Positions 13,252-19,404 of a DNA stretch of 21,133 nt are shown piece after piece. The position numbers and the translations under genes were made by a program. Positions within the stretch are counted from its first letter, which is position 1; each line of letters begins with the position of its first letter. Under the pieces are notes generated by a model. It did not search any database. It was not told the DNA's origin and saw only the letters and a program-made list of their open reading frames with translations. The stretch is from a virus, in IMG/VR virus record IMGVR_UViG_3300031143_000041, positions 1 through 21,133 of that record; one strand, given 5' to 3'.

Positions 13252-13484
13252 TGTATAAAAATATTATTATTATTTTTCTTGTATTTATGTTATGTTCTTT
13301 GGTGTTTCAGAATAAACAAAACATAAAAATTATTATACATAACTTAGCTGAAACAAAAAAACTGGTTAGTGAAACAAAAGATTATGTTGCGAAAACTTTT
13401 GAAGATGAATTTTCTGTTGAGGAATTTGTTGTTGGTATAGAGATACCATCTTTACATCCAGAGGATGAGGAGGAGGTTAAATGA
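13251..13484 (+). CDS. small protein with N-terminal membrane anchor (77 aa)
   Basis: A 77-residue protein with one N-terminal hydrophobic segment (NIIIIFLVFMLCSLVF, about residues 4-19), then a helical Lys/Glu-rich region (TKKLVSETKDYVAKTFEDEF) and an acidic end (HPEDEEEVK). The layout fits a single-span inner-membrane protein with its soluble part outside or, if uncleaved, a short anchor. TAATG and ATGA overlaps on the two sides couple it to its neighbours. No family recognised. Confidence 0.6.
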   Translation: MYKNIIIIFLVFMLCSLVFQNKQNIKIIIHNLAETKKLVSETKDYVAKTFEDEFSVEEFVVGIEIPSLHPEDEEEVK

Positions 13485-13699
13485 ATAAGGGTAATGAAGA
13501 TTTAGTAGGAGACAGCACTCAAAAAACATCAAGAGGTGTTGTTAAAAAATTAACAGAAAAGAAAGGACAGATTGTATCAAAGAAAAAACTTTATCATTTT
13601 ACAATGGATGCTGTATTTGGTCATATTGAGAATGATATGTTAGTTGATGTGTTACTTGCATCGAATAATTTTGTAACTAGAGTAGAGAGGGTATATTAA
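13481..13699 (+). CDS. small OB/cold-shock-like beta protein, paralogue of the 2081 gene
   Basis: A 72-residue protein whose residues 19-71 (from GVVKKLTEKKGQIV to FVTRVERV) align without gaps to residues 3-55 of the protein at 2081-2350, with about 20 of 53 identical. A flexible N-terminal tail of 18 residues (MNKGNEDLVGDSTQKTSR) replaces the acidic C-terminal tail of the other copy. The spacing of short beta strands and glycines suggests a small barrel of the OB or cold-shock kind. ATGA and TAATG overlaps on both sides show close coupling. One copy in the late-type block and one in the block behind an early-type promoter suggests separate timing of related functions. Function unknown. Confidence 0.68.
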   Translation: MNKGNEDLVGDSTQKTSRGVVKKLTEKKGQIVSKKKLYHFTMDAVFGHIENDMLVDVLLASNNFVTRVERVY

Positions 13700-13956
13700 T
13701 GAATAGAGAAACTTTGATTAAGAGCTTAAGAAAGAAGGCTATGAGAATTAAGTTTACGAAAGTAAATGGAGAAGAACGAGTAATGGATTGTACTTTGCAG
13801 GAACATATGATTCCTCCAACAGATCCAAATAAACGTAAAGAGAATGAAGAGGTTTTACCAGTTTGGGATATTGGTAAAGGTGAATGGAGATCGTTTCGTA
13901 TGGATTCTATTATTAACTTAGAAATATTACAATATCAAGATAACGGGGTACTTTGA
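13699..13956 (+). CDS. SH3-barrel-like protein (DUF2693-like)
   Basis: An 85-residue protein. After a short basic helix (MNRETLIKSLRKKAM) it reads IKFTKVNGEERVMDCTLQ, then EVLPVWDIGKGEWRSFRMDSI. This pattern (FTKxxGxxRxMxCTL ... VWDxxxxxWRSFR) matches DUF2693, an SH3-like small barrel family found in many T4-like phages and some bacterial genomes. It appears to be a general small barrel with no assigned reaction. The ATG overlaps the previous stop. The following gene is the RNase H-like nuclease, one base after the stop, so a link to replication is plausible. Confidence 0.78.
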   Translation: MNRETLIKSLRKKAMRIKFTKVNGEERVMDCTLQEHMIPPTDPNKRKENEEVLPVWDIGKGEWRSFRMDSIINLEILQYQDNGVL

Positions 13957-13957
13957 C

Positions 13958-14812
13958 ATGATTTTACTTGATTTCAGTAACATAATTATAGGCAGTATAA
14001 TGGTATCAGCTAAAATACCAAATGAGCAAAGATTTTCGGAGGATTTTATCCGTCATCTAGTGTTGAATAGTATTAGGTCTTATCGTAAAAAATATAGTGG
14101 TAAGTATGGTGAGATGGTTATTTGTACAGATTGTGATTCTAGTTGGAGAAAGGTTGCATTTCCATACTACAAGGCTCATAGGAAAATACAGAGAGCAAAA
14201 CAGTCAGCAAAAGAAGGAGTTGATTGGTCTGCATTATTTGATACCATTAACAAGATAATAGAAGAGTTACAGACATTCTTTCCATATAAAGTGATAAGGA
14301 TACCACATGCTGAGGGAGATGATGTGATAGGAGTGCTTGCAAAGCATATAAAAGAACCTTGTTTAGTTGTTTCTAGTGATAAAGACTTCAATCAGTTGTA
14401 TAAATATAAGACAGTTAGACAGTTCTCACCTATGAAGCAGAAGATGATAAAGGGAATTGATGCAGATGCTTATTTGAAAGAACACATTATTCGTGGTGAT
14501 AAGGGAGATGGTATTCCAAATATCTTATCAGCTGGTGATTGTATTGTTTCTGGAGTAAGGCAAAAACCAATTTCAAAAAAGAAAGTTTTAAATTGGTTAC
14601 AACAAAAACCTGAGGATTTTTGTAACAATGGGATGTTAGATGGATGGAATCGAAACCAAGAAGTAATTGATTTTGATTATATTCCACCTACAATTGTTCT
14701 TGCTATATTAGACTCATATAATAAACAAGTACCAGCAAAACGTAGTGGGTTGTTAAATTACTTTATTAAACATAAGTTAAAATTATTAATTGATAATATA
14801 GGAGATTTTTAA
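13958..14812 (+). CDS. rnh: T4 RNase H-like 5'-3' exonuclease (flap nuclease family)
   Basis: A 284-residue protein (T4 Rnh is 305) of the FEN/5' nuclease family that removes RNA primers from Okazaki fragments. Acidic metal-binding residues appear in order: Asp5 (LLDFSN), Asp58/Asp60 (CTDCDSSWRK), Glu119-Asp121-Asp122 (AEGDDVIG), Asp141/Asp143 (SSDKDF) and Asp181/Asp184 (RGDKGDGIPN), the last beginning the helix-hairpin-helix-type region. KAHRK and the following Lys/Arg stretch fit the DNA-binding arch. The C-terminal third (SGLLNYFIKHKLKLL) is typical of the phage branch. The ribosome site before ATG 13958 is weak, but the gene is coupled to its neighbours. It acts with the primase at 6774 in lagging-strand processing. 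Confidence 0.9.
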   Translation: MILLDFSNIIIGSIMVSAKIPNEQRFSEDFIRHLVLNSIRSYRKKYSGKYGEMVICTDCDSSWRKVAFPYYKAHRKIQRAKQSAKEGVDWSALFDTINKIIEELQTFFPYKVIRIPHAEGDDVIGVLAKHIKEPCLVVSSDKDFNQLYKYKTVRQFSPMKQKMIKGIDADAYLKEHIIRGDKGDGIPNILSAGDCIVSGVRQKPISKKKVLNWLQQKPEDFCNNGMLDGWNRNQEVIDFDYIPPTIVLAILDSYNKQVPAKRSGLLNYFIKHKLKLLIDNIGDF

Positions 14813-15261
14813 TGCCAGATAATGAAACATTGATGATTGGTGAAATACTTGCCAAAGTTGATTCAGCTAGATCTAAACAAGCAAAAATAAAAATATTGGA
14901 ACAGTATAAAAGTATTCCAGTTCTTCAACATTTTTTAAGAGGATTATTTGATCCAAAAATTAAATGGGCAATAACAGAAACACCAGATTATGCAGAAGAT
15001 GATATCACACCAGAAGGAGAAGAAGCAAATTCTTTGTATATTGAAATACCAAAGTGTTCTCTTTTTGTAAAAGATCATCCAAAAGCAAAAGGTGTAAAAC
15101 TAATAAGACTTAAACAAATTTTAGTTCAGGTGTTGGAAAGTTTACATCCATCAGAAGCATCTTTGTATATGCAAATGTTGAAAAAGAAAACTAAGGTAAA
15201 AGGTCTAACATCTAAATTAGTGTTAGAAGTCTTCCCAGGTATGTATAAAGAAGGAGTATAA
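14812..15261 (+). CDS. conserved T4-like phage protein (DUF6433-like)
   Basis: A 149-residue protein: an N-terminal helical part (MIGEILAKVDSARSKQAKI, then IPVLQHFLRGLFDPKIKWAI), a middle segment ending in the beta strand SLYIEIPKC, and a C-terminal helical part (LKQILVQVLESLHPSEASLYMQML, then GLTSKLVLEVFPGM). The phrases PVLQHFLRGLFDPKIKW and LVLEVFPGM match a family I recall as DUF6433, widespread in T4-like marine phages beside the RNase H gene and of unknown function. It starts on the last base of the rnh stop (TAATG). Association with replication is inferred from position only. Confidence 0.78.
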   Translation: MPDNETLMIGEILAKVDSARSKQAKIKILEQYKSIPVLQHFLRGLFDPKIKWAITETPDYAEDDITPEGEEANSLYIEIPKCSLFVKDHPKAKGVKLIRLKQILVQVLESLHPSEASLYMQMLKKKTKVKGLTSKLVLEVFPGMYKEGV

Positions 15262-15263
15262 AA

Positions 15264-15602
15264 ATGGCAATAGGTGTTACAACAGGAGGTGAAAGTTTAA
15301 AAACTAATGTTAGTGTGAAATCTGGTAGAAAGAAATTATATGATAACCAAGCATTAGTAGTTGAAGCTTTCAAAGAAAAGTATATCAAGGTAGATTTAGT
15401 TGATGAAGAAGATCATCATTTTAAATTGAATTGGGATGGAGAAAAATATGAAGGTAACTTTTTTGGTACTACATTAACTTGTGAGTATGATGTGATTAGA
15501 GATTTTAAAGCAGATATTTCTGCACCAGAAAGAAACGAGTCGGGTTCTCCTGTTTATGCAAAGAGATCAAAAGGAGGTAGACCAGATCGTTATCACGAAT
15601 AG
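15264..15602 (+). CDS. small hypothetical phage protein (112 aa)
   Basis: A 112-residue protein. A flexible start (MAIGVTTGGESLKTNVSVKS) leads to a basic helix, then a beta-rich core (YIKVDLVDEEDHHFKLNWDG, then YEGNFFGTTLTCEYDV) and a disordered Gly/Arg-rich tail (SKGGRPDRYHE). Only one cysteine and no membrane segment are seen. AAGGAG before ATG 15264 supports the start. I do not recognise a family. It sits in the block led by the promoter at 11582, between DUF6433-like and SprT-like genes. Confidence 0.65.
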   Translation: MAIGVTTGGESLKTNVSVKSGRKKLYDNQALVVEAFKEKYIKVDLVDEEDHHFKLNWDGEKYEGNFFGTTLTCEYDVIRDFKADISAPERNESGSPVYAKRSKGGRPDRYHE

Positions 15603-15611
15603 GAGATATAT

Positions 15612-16058
15612 ATGTATGTTTCAGTAGAAAACCCAGTTACACAAGAAATTCGTAACTATGAAACAAACATGTGTAGAGCTTATAAAGAAAATAAAATTAG
15701 TAAGACTAGATATTTTAAATCATTATATCCAACCAAACATCTAATTACAAGATGGTTTAATATACTGAATGAGGAAATATTTAATAACGAGATTTATCCA
15801 TTCTATGACATTGAGATTATACAAAAGAAGGGATGTCATGCAGAACATATTCCATTAGAATATAGTGGAAAAATCTATGCTATTTTATCTATGACAGATC
15901 GTTTTATTAATAAGAATGAGTTTTTGTTTACATTAGCACATGAGATGGTTCATCAATGGCAATGGATGCACTTGTATAGATCGGATCATGGTCAATCGTT
16001 TTGGAAATGGAAGAATCGATTGGCACAATTTGAAATTCCATTAGGAGAAAGTATTTAA
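15612..16058 (+). CDS. SprT-like zinc metalloprotease
   Basis: A 148-residue protein of the SprT/Spartan type. An N-terminal helical part (RWFNILNEEIFNNEIYPFY) leads to the catalytic helix AHEMVHQWQ (109-117), in which HExxH is at 110-114, followed by RSDHGQSFWKW (123-133), where His126 would be the third zinc ligand. This matches SprT-like proteins, which in eukaryotes (Spartan) cut DNA-protein crosslinks. The family usually continues into a C-terminal zinc ribbon, which is missing here, although the next gene encodes a separate zinc ribbon starting on the last base of this stop. AGGAGA precedes ATG 15612. A role in processing proteins stuck on DNA is plausible. Confidence 0.85.
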   Translation: MYVSVENPVTQEIRNYETNMCRAYKENKISKTRYFKSLYPTKHLITRWFNILNEEIFNNEIYPFYDIEIIQKKGCHAEHIPLEYSGKIYAILSMTDRFINKNEFLFTLAHEMVHQWQWMHLYRSDHGQSFWKWKNRLAQFEIPLGESI

Positions 16059-16315
16059 TGCCATACTATGAATTTGAATGTGAAAAATGTTCTCACGAGT
16101 TTGAAGATTTTCAAATATTAGCAAATATTGATGTTCCTTTAAAACAACCATGTCCTTCTTGTAAGAAAATTGGACACATACAGAGGTTGATTTCTGGTGC
16201 AGATATATGTGATCCAGTTTCGTTAGGTATAAAAAAAGTTCCAGCTGGGTATAATGAGGTTATTAGAAATATACAAAAGAACAACCCAGGTAATACGATA
16301 GAGTTAAGAGATTAG
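16058..16315 (+). CDS. FmdB-type zinc ribbon protein
   Basis: An 85-residue protein beginning MPYYEFECEKCSHEFEDFQ, with zinc-ligand pairs CEKC (Cys8/Cys11) and CPSC (Cys32/Cys35) and then HIQRLISGAD. This is the FmdB regulatory/zinc-ribbon family signature, small proteins thought to assist regulators or enzymes. The rest (PAGYNEVIRNIQKNNPG) is a polar helical tail. The start overlaps the SprT-like stop (TAATG, with AGGAGA upstream), so the two are made together, and this ribbon could supply the one that SprT proteins normally carry. The family call is good; the role is inference. Confidence 0.82.
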   Translation: MPYYEFECEKCSHEFEDFQILANIDVPLKQPCPSCKKIGHIQRLISGADICDPVSLGIKKVPAGYNEVIRNIQKNNPGNTIELRD

Positions 16316-16324
16316 GAGATTAAA

Positions 16325-17470
16325 TTGTTACAAAAAAGTATCAGTATTTTAATTGTTATTGGTAGTATTTTAATATTTAGTAGTTGTGGTTCTATAACTA
16401 CTGTTACCGCTTTAAGCACAGTTGGAACTGCGGCTGCGAGTAAAGTTATTGAACACCAAGTTGGTTATGGGATTAGGACACCACAAACGATTATAGAACA
16501 GGTGATGCCTTCTGTAGTAACAATTGTTTCTGAATCACGTAATTCAAGAAACTTGCCACCTCGTCAAAGATTTACTAATCCGAGAGAAACACCAATATTA
16601 CCACAACCAAACAATAACGAATTTCAATCTGGTACTGGTTTTGTTATCAAAGAAGATGGTACAGTTATTACCAATTATCATGTCGTAGCAAATAGTATAG
16701 GTAAACCAGATGCTGTGCTTCGTGTTATTTTTAGTAATGATTCTGTTTATACAGCAAAAGTTTTTAATTATGATAAACTATCTGATATAGCTATTTTAAA
16801 GATTGTTAATAATGAAAATAAAAAATTCCCAGCAATTACTTGGGGTGATAAGGCGAAACTTGGAAGTCATGCAATCATTATTGGTTCGCCCATTGGCATG
16901 GACTTTAGTGTGTCTTTTGGGATCGTTTCTGCTGTTGACAGGATTGTTCCAGATGCTTCTCCTCCATTTGTTCCATATGTTCAAACAGATGCAGCGATGA
17001 ATCGTGGTAACTCTGGAGGTCCGTTGTTTGATGCAGATGGAGGTGTTATTGGTATTAACACTTTAATATTATCACCAGCACCAGGTGTTGATACTGGTAG
17101 TGTTGGATTAGGATTTGCTATTGACGGTCAGTATGCACAGAATATCATAAAACGATTAGAGGGTGGTGATAAAATAAAATGGAGTTACATGGGGATTCTT
17201 TATCGTTTATTAGATATGGAAGAAACCGAAAGTAACAATTTACAATTTGGAAGGAATGTTATTATTAAAGATGTTTTGAGTAATGGTTCAGCTTATAACA
17301 TATTGAAAAAAAATGATATTATTCAAAAACTGGATGGAGTAGTTGTTACACATAAAAAATTTGCATCAATGATTGCTAAGTTAAAACCTGGTACTACTAT
17401 CGAATTGACAGTTTTACGAGATGGTAAAGAAGAAACTTTAAAATTAATTCTAACACAGAGGCCGGCGTAA
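16325..17470 (+). CDS. HtrA/DegP-type lipoprotein serine protease with one PDZ domain
   Basis: A 381-residue protein. TTG 16325 is the start because AGGAGA lies upstream and the signal peptide begins here (KSISILIVIGSILIFSSC, lipobox FSSC, Cys21), so it should be lipid-anchored in the envelope. A disordered Pro/Asn-rich linker (about 70-98) precedes a trypsin-like domain with GTGFVI (103-108), catalytic His119 (TNYHVV), Asp154 (SDIAIL) and Ser230 (RGNSGGPLF). One PDZ-like domain (about 285-378; IIKDVLSNGSAYNILKKNDII) completes it. All three catalytic residues are present, so it should be active. HtrA proteases degrade or repair misfolded envelope proteins. Such a host-like periplasmic protease is unusual in a phage and probably acquired from a bacterium. 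Confidence 0.92.
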   Translation: MLQKSISILIVIGSILIFSSCGSITTVTALSTVGTAAASKVIEHQVGYGIRTPQTIIEQVMPSVVTIVSESRNSRNLPPRQRFTNPRETPILPQPNNNEFQSGTGFVIKEDGTVITNYHVVANSIGKPDAVLRVIFSNDSVYTAKVFNYDKLSDIAILKIVNNENKKFPAITWGDKAKLGSHAIIIGSPIGMDFSVSFGIVSAVDRIVPDASPPFVPYVQTDAAMNRGNSGGPLFDADGGVIGINTLILSPAPGVDTGSVGLGFAIDGQYAQNIIKRLEGGDKIKWSYMGILYRLLDMEETESNNLQFGRNVIIKDVLSNGSAYNILKKNDIIQKLDGVVVTHKKFASMIAKLKPGTTIELTVLRDGKEETLKLILTQRPA

Positions 17471-17471
17471 T

Positions 17472-17975
17472 ATGTCACCAGTTAAAATGATGCTTAGAAG
17501 TATGATGATGTATCAACGTAATCGTATGTTATCACAAGATTGTATTGATCTTTCTACAAGAATATATAATAATTTACTGGACATAGATGAATGGAAGCAG
17601 ACAGGAAATATAAATATATACAAGAGTGTTGGTAATGAAGTTTCTACAGAAAAAATAATCAATGAAGCTTCTAAGACAAATAAAATTATTTATCATCCAA
17701 CAGCTGAACCAGAGGATAATATTATTGAAGTAGATTTAGTCATTGTCCCAGGTGTGGTGTTTGATGAAAAACTTGCAAGATATGGTAGAGGTAAAGGTTA
17801 TTATGATAGATTTCTTTGTAGGTTACCAAAGAAGACAATTGTGATTGCTGTTGGATATGATTTTCAAGTGATAACAAGAAAATGGAGATTAGGATTGAAG
17901 AGTCATGATATAAAGATGGATTATATTATAACAGAGAAGAGGGTTATTCAAAAGAAGGGTACATTTTTTTACTAA
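17472..17975 (+). CDS. 5-formyltetrahydrofolate cyclo-ligase-like protein
   Basis: A 167-residue protein of the MTHFS/FAU1 family, which uses ATP to turn 5-formyl-THF into 5,10-methenyl-THF and so returns an inhibitory folate to the active pool. Family motifs seen are DLVIVPGVVFDE (88-99), RYGRGKGYYDRF (103-114), the substrate/ATP loop, and MDYIITEKRVI (149-159) near the end. The N-terminal Lys/Arg stretch (K5 and LR at 8-9, QRNR at 15-18) matches the usual nucleotide-binding start. It is shorter than typical bacterial members (about 180-200), mainly in the middle. ThyX at 7942 consumes methylene-THF, so the two fit one folate circuit. The start has no clear ribosome site and is probably coupled. 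Confidence 0.85.
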   Translation: MSPVKMMLRSMMMYQRNRMLSQDCIDLSTRIYNNLLDIDEWKQTGNINIYKSVGNEVSTEKIINEASKTNKIIYHPTAEPEDNIIEVDLVIVPGVVFDEKLARYGRGKGYYDRFLCRLPKKTIVIAVGYDFQVITRKWRLGLKSHDIKMDYIITEKRVIQKKGTFFY

Positions 17976-17990
17976 ATAAGGAGCAACGGG

Positions 17991-18533
17991 GTGAGATATT
18001 ATATACTTCCCCTTGTTATGTTATTGATGATACCTACATTATTATATGGAGCAGATAGTAATACAGTCAGTAGTTCAACTGTTACAGGAACAACAACAGT
18101 TGACCGAACACCTGGCACAGCTGTGTCTCCTAGTATAGTTATTAATAATACTGATGTTTGTGTAACTGGAATTAGTGGTGCAGCTCAAACAGCATGGTTT
18201 GGTTTTTCAATGGGCAAGACTATTGAAGATAAGAATTGTGAAAGACTAAAACTTGCTAGAACACTTTTTGGTCAAGGAATGAAGGTGGCTAGTGTAGCAC
18301 TATTATGTCAAGATGTCAGAGTTTTTAAAGCTATGATGATGGCAGGAACTCCATGTCCTATAGATGGTAAGATTGGAGAAGCTGCAAAACAGATATGGGA
18401 GAAAGAACCAAAACGTAGACCAGACTATCACGAATGGCGAAAAAGAGATAAGAATAAAGAAGCAGTAAACGAATTAGATTCTTTCAAATCAAATGAGTAC
18501 AATGCAGGTAGTTGGGATGATGATAACTATTAA
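17991..18533 (+). CDS. exported hypothetical protein with conserved marine-phage pattern
   Basis: A 180-residue protein starting at GTG 17991, seven bases after AAGGAG (17978-17983). It has a signal peptide (MRYYILPLVMLLMIPTLLYGA, cleavage likely after about residue 20) and then a Thr/Ser/Val-rich linker. The core reads NTDVCVTGISGAAQ (about 53-66), FSMGKTIEDKNCERLKLART and VALLCQDVRVFKAMMMAGTPC, with four cysteines that could form disulfides. This core matches exported proteins I recall from marine phages, always unnamed. The C-terminal tail is charged (PKRRPDYHEWRKRDKNKEA) and helical. Envelope or periplasm localisation is well supported; function is unknown. Confidence 0.72.
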   Translation: MRYYILPLVMLLMIPTLLYGADSNTVSSSTVTGTTTVDRTPGTAVSPSIVINNTDVCVTGISGAAQTAWFGFSMGKTIEDKNCERLKLARTLFGQGMKVASVALLCQDVRVFKAMMMAGTPCPIDGKIGEAAKQIWEKEPKRRPDYHEWRKRDKNKEAVNELDSFKSNEYNAGSWDDDNY

Positions 18534-18536
18534 AAA

Positions 18537-18565
18537 GCTGGTGAGGCATTCCTAGTCCATCCAGC
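18537..18565 (+). other. 5' stem of the structured intergenic element
   Basis: GCTGG (18537-18541) can pair with CCAGC (18561-18565), and inside this AGG (18544-18546) can pair with CCT (18551-18553) around CATT. It lies directly before the 13-bp hairpin, so the region 18537-18607 could fold as one RNA unit. It is less AT-rich than its surroundings. Known riboswitch classes were not matched by eye. Confidence 0.35.
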
Positions 18566-18569
18566 GGAG

Positions 18570-18619
18570 ACTCCATACACCAATGCACCCTTAGTGGTGT
18601 ATGGAGTTGCCCAATTTTT
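18570..18619 (+). terminator. 13-bp perfect hairpin, possible terminator
   Basis: ACTCCATACACCA (18570-18582) and TGGTGTATGGAGT (18595-18607) pair perfectly over 13 bp around a 12-base loop. A T5 run follows at 18615-18619, seven bases after the stem, so termination is possible but not textbook. With the 5' stem at 18537 it may instead be a structured leader of the next gene, whose ribosome site AAAAGGA is at 18625-18631. Confidence 0.5.
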
Positions 18620-18636
18620 AAATCAAAAGGAACAGT

Positions 18637-19404
18637 ATGATTTCATTTTTAGAATACGTTAATGTAAGAAAACATAATAAAGAGTGGCAGTTTATGGCTG
18701 ATGGTTATTTACCACTATCACCAGCTATTCTTAAAGATTTTGAAGTGGATGTAAAAAATGTATATCATGTTACCACTATCAAAGGATTGAAAAAACTTGC
18801 ACGATTACAAGGTAAACGTGTAGATGTCTCTGGCTTCACTAAAGGTTCAAAGGGTGTTAGTAAAGGACTACTTAATGATGCTGAAGTATTAGTCAAACTA
18901 GATGGTAAGAGTTCTGTTGAATTTGAGAATGATGTGAATACTAGAACAGATAGAAATGGTATTAGATGGTTATCCCCTAATGGTAATGTATCATCAAGAC
19001 TTAATGCTAGAATATTTCAATTTGGTCAAACGATATTCCCAAAGATAATAAAACATTTTGATATACTATCGAAGGGAACTAAATCAATGTTTACGCATGA
19101 TGTAGGTAATTGGATACATGATAAAGATGGTAAGACTAAAAAAGAGTTTATTAAGTTTTATCATCAAGAAGCTAAGAAGATAATCAATAGTTCTCTTATT
19201 AAAGCAATGCAGAATGATATTTCATATAATGATATAATGGGTCATAATCATAACGAGATACTAATACATGATTTCAAGATAACAAACTCAAAACTCATAC
19301 GATCTAGTGATCCTGATAAGGCAGAGAAAATGTGGAGTAATGCAGAAGCTGCTGGTATGACAAGTTTTGCTGTAATAGATGCAGTAGAGGTAGAGAAAAT
19401 ATAA
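18637..19404 (+). CDS. hypothetical protein, possible ADP-ribosyltransferase-like with capsid-targeting-like start
   Basis: A 255-residue protein. AAAAGGA precedes ATG 18637. The N-terminus MISFLEYVNV resembles capsid-targeting starts (M-x-x-aromatic-x-E-aromatic-V). Three segments in order recall ADP-ribosyltransferase folds: VYHVTTIKGLKKL (42-54; first motif H/R), VDVSGFTKGSKG (62-73; the STS/STF-like strand), and HNEILIHDFKI (205-215; a Glu-bearing strand near the end). T4 Alt, an encapsidated ADP-ribosyltransferase that modifies host RNA polymerase, would be the functional precedent. The match is by eye and weak; GFT in place of STS and a lone Glu instead of ExE argue for caution. Otherwise the function is unknown. 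It begins a block after the structured intergenic element. Confidence 0.6.
   Translation: MISFLEYVNVRKHNKEWQFMADGYLPLSPAILKDFEVDVKNVYHVTTIKGLKKLARLQGKRVDVSGFTKGSKGVSKGLLNDAEVLVKLDGKSSVEFENDVNTRTDRNGIRWLSPNGNVSSRLNARIFQFGQTIFPKIIKHFDILSKGTKSMFTHDVGNWIHDKDGKTKKEFIKFYHQEAKKIINSSLIKAMQNDISYNDIMGHNHNEILIHDFKITNSKLIRSSDPDKAEKMWSNAEAAGMTSFAVIDAVEVEKI

Noticed and set aside
16803-17000. 65-residue + strand frame within the protease gene
   Set aside because: It overlaps the catalytic domain of a well-supported protease in another frame and has no start signal.
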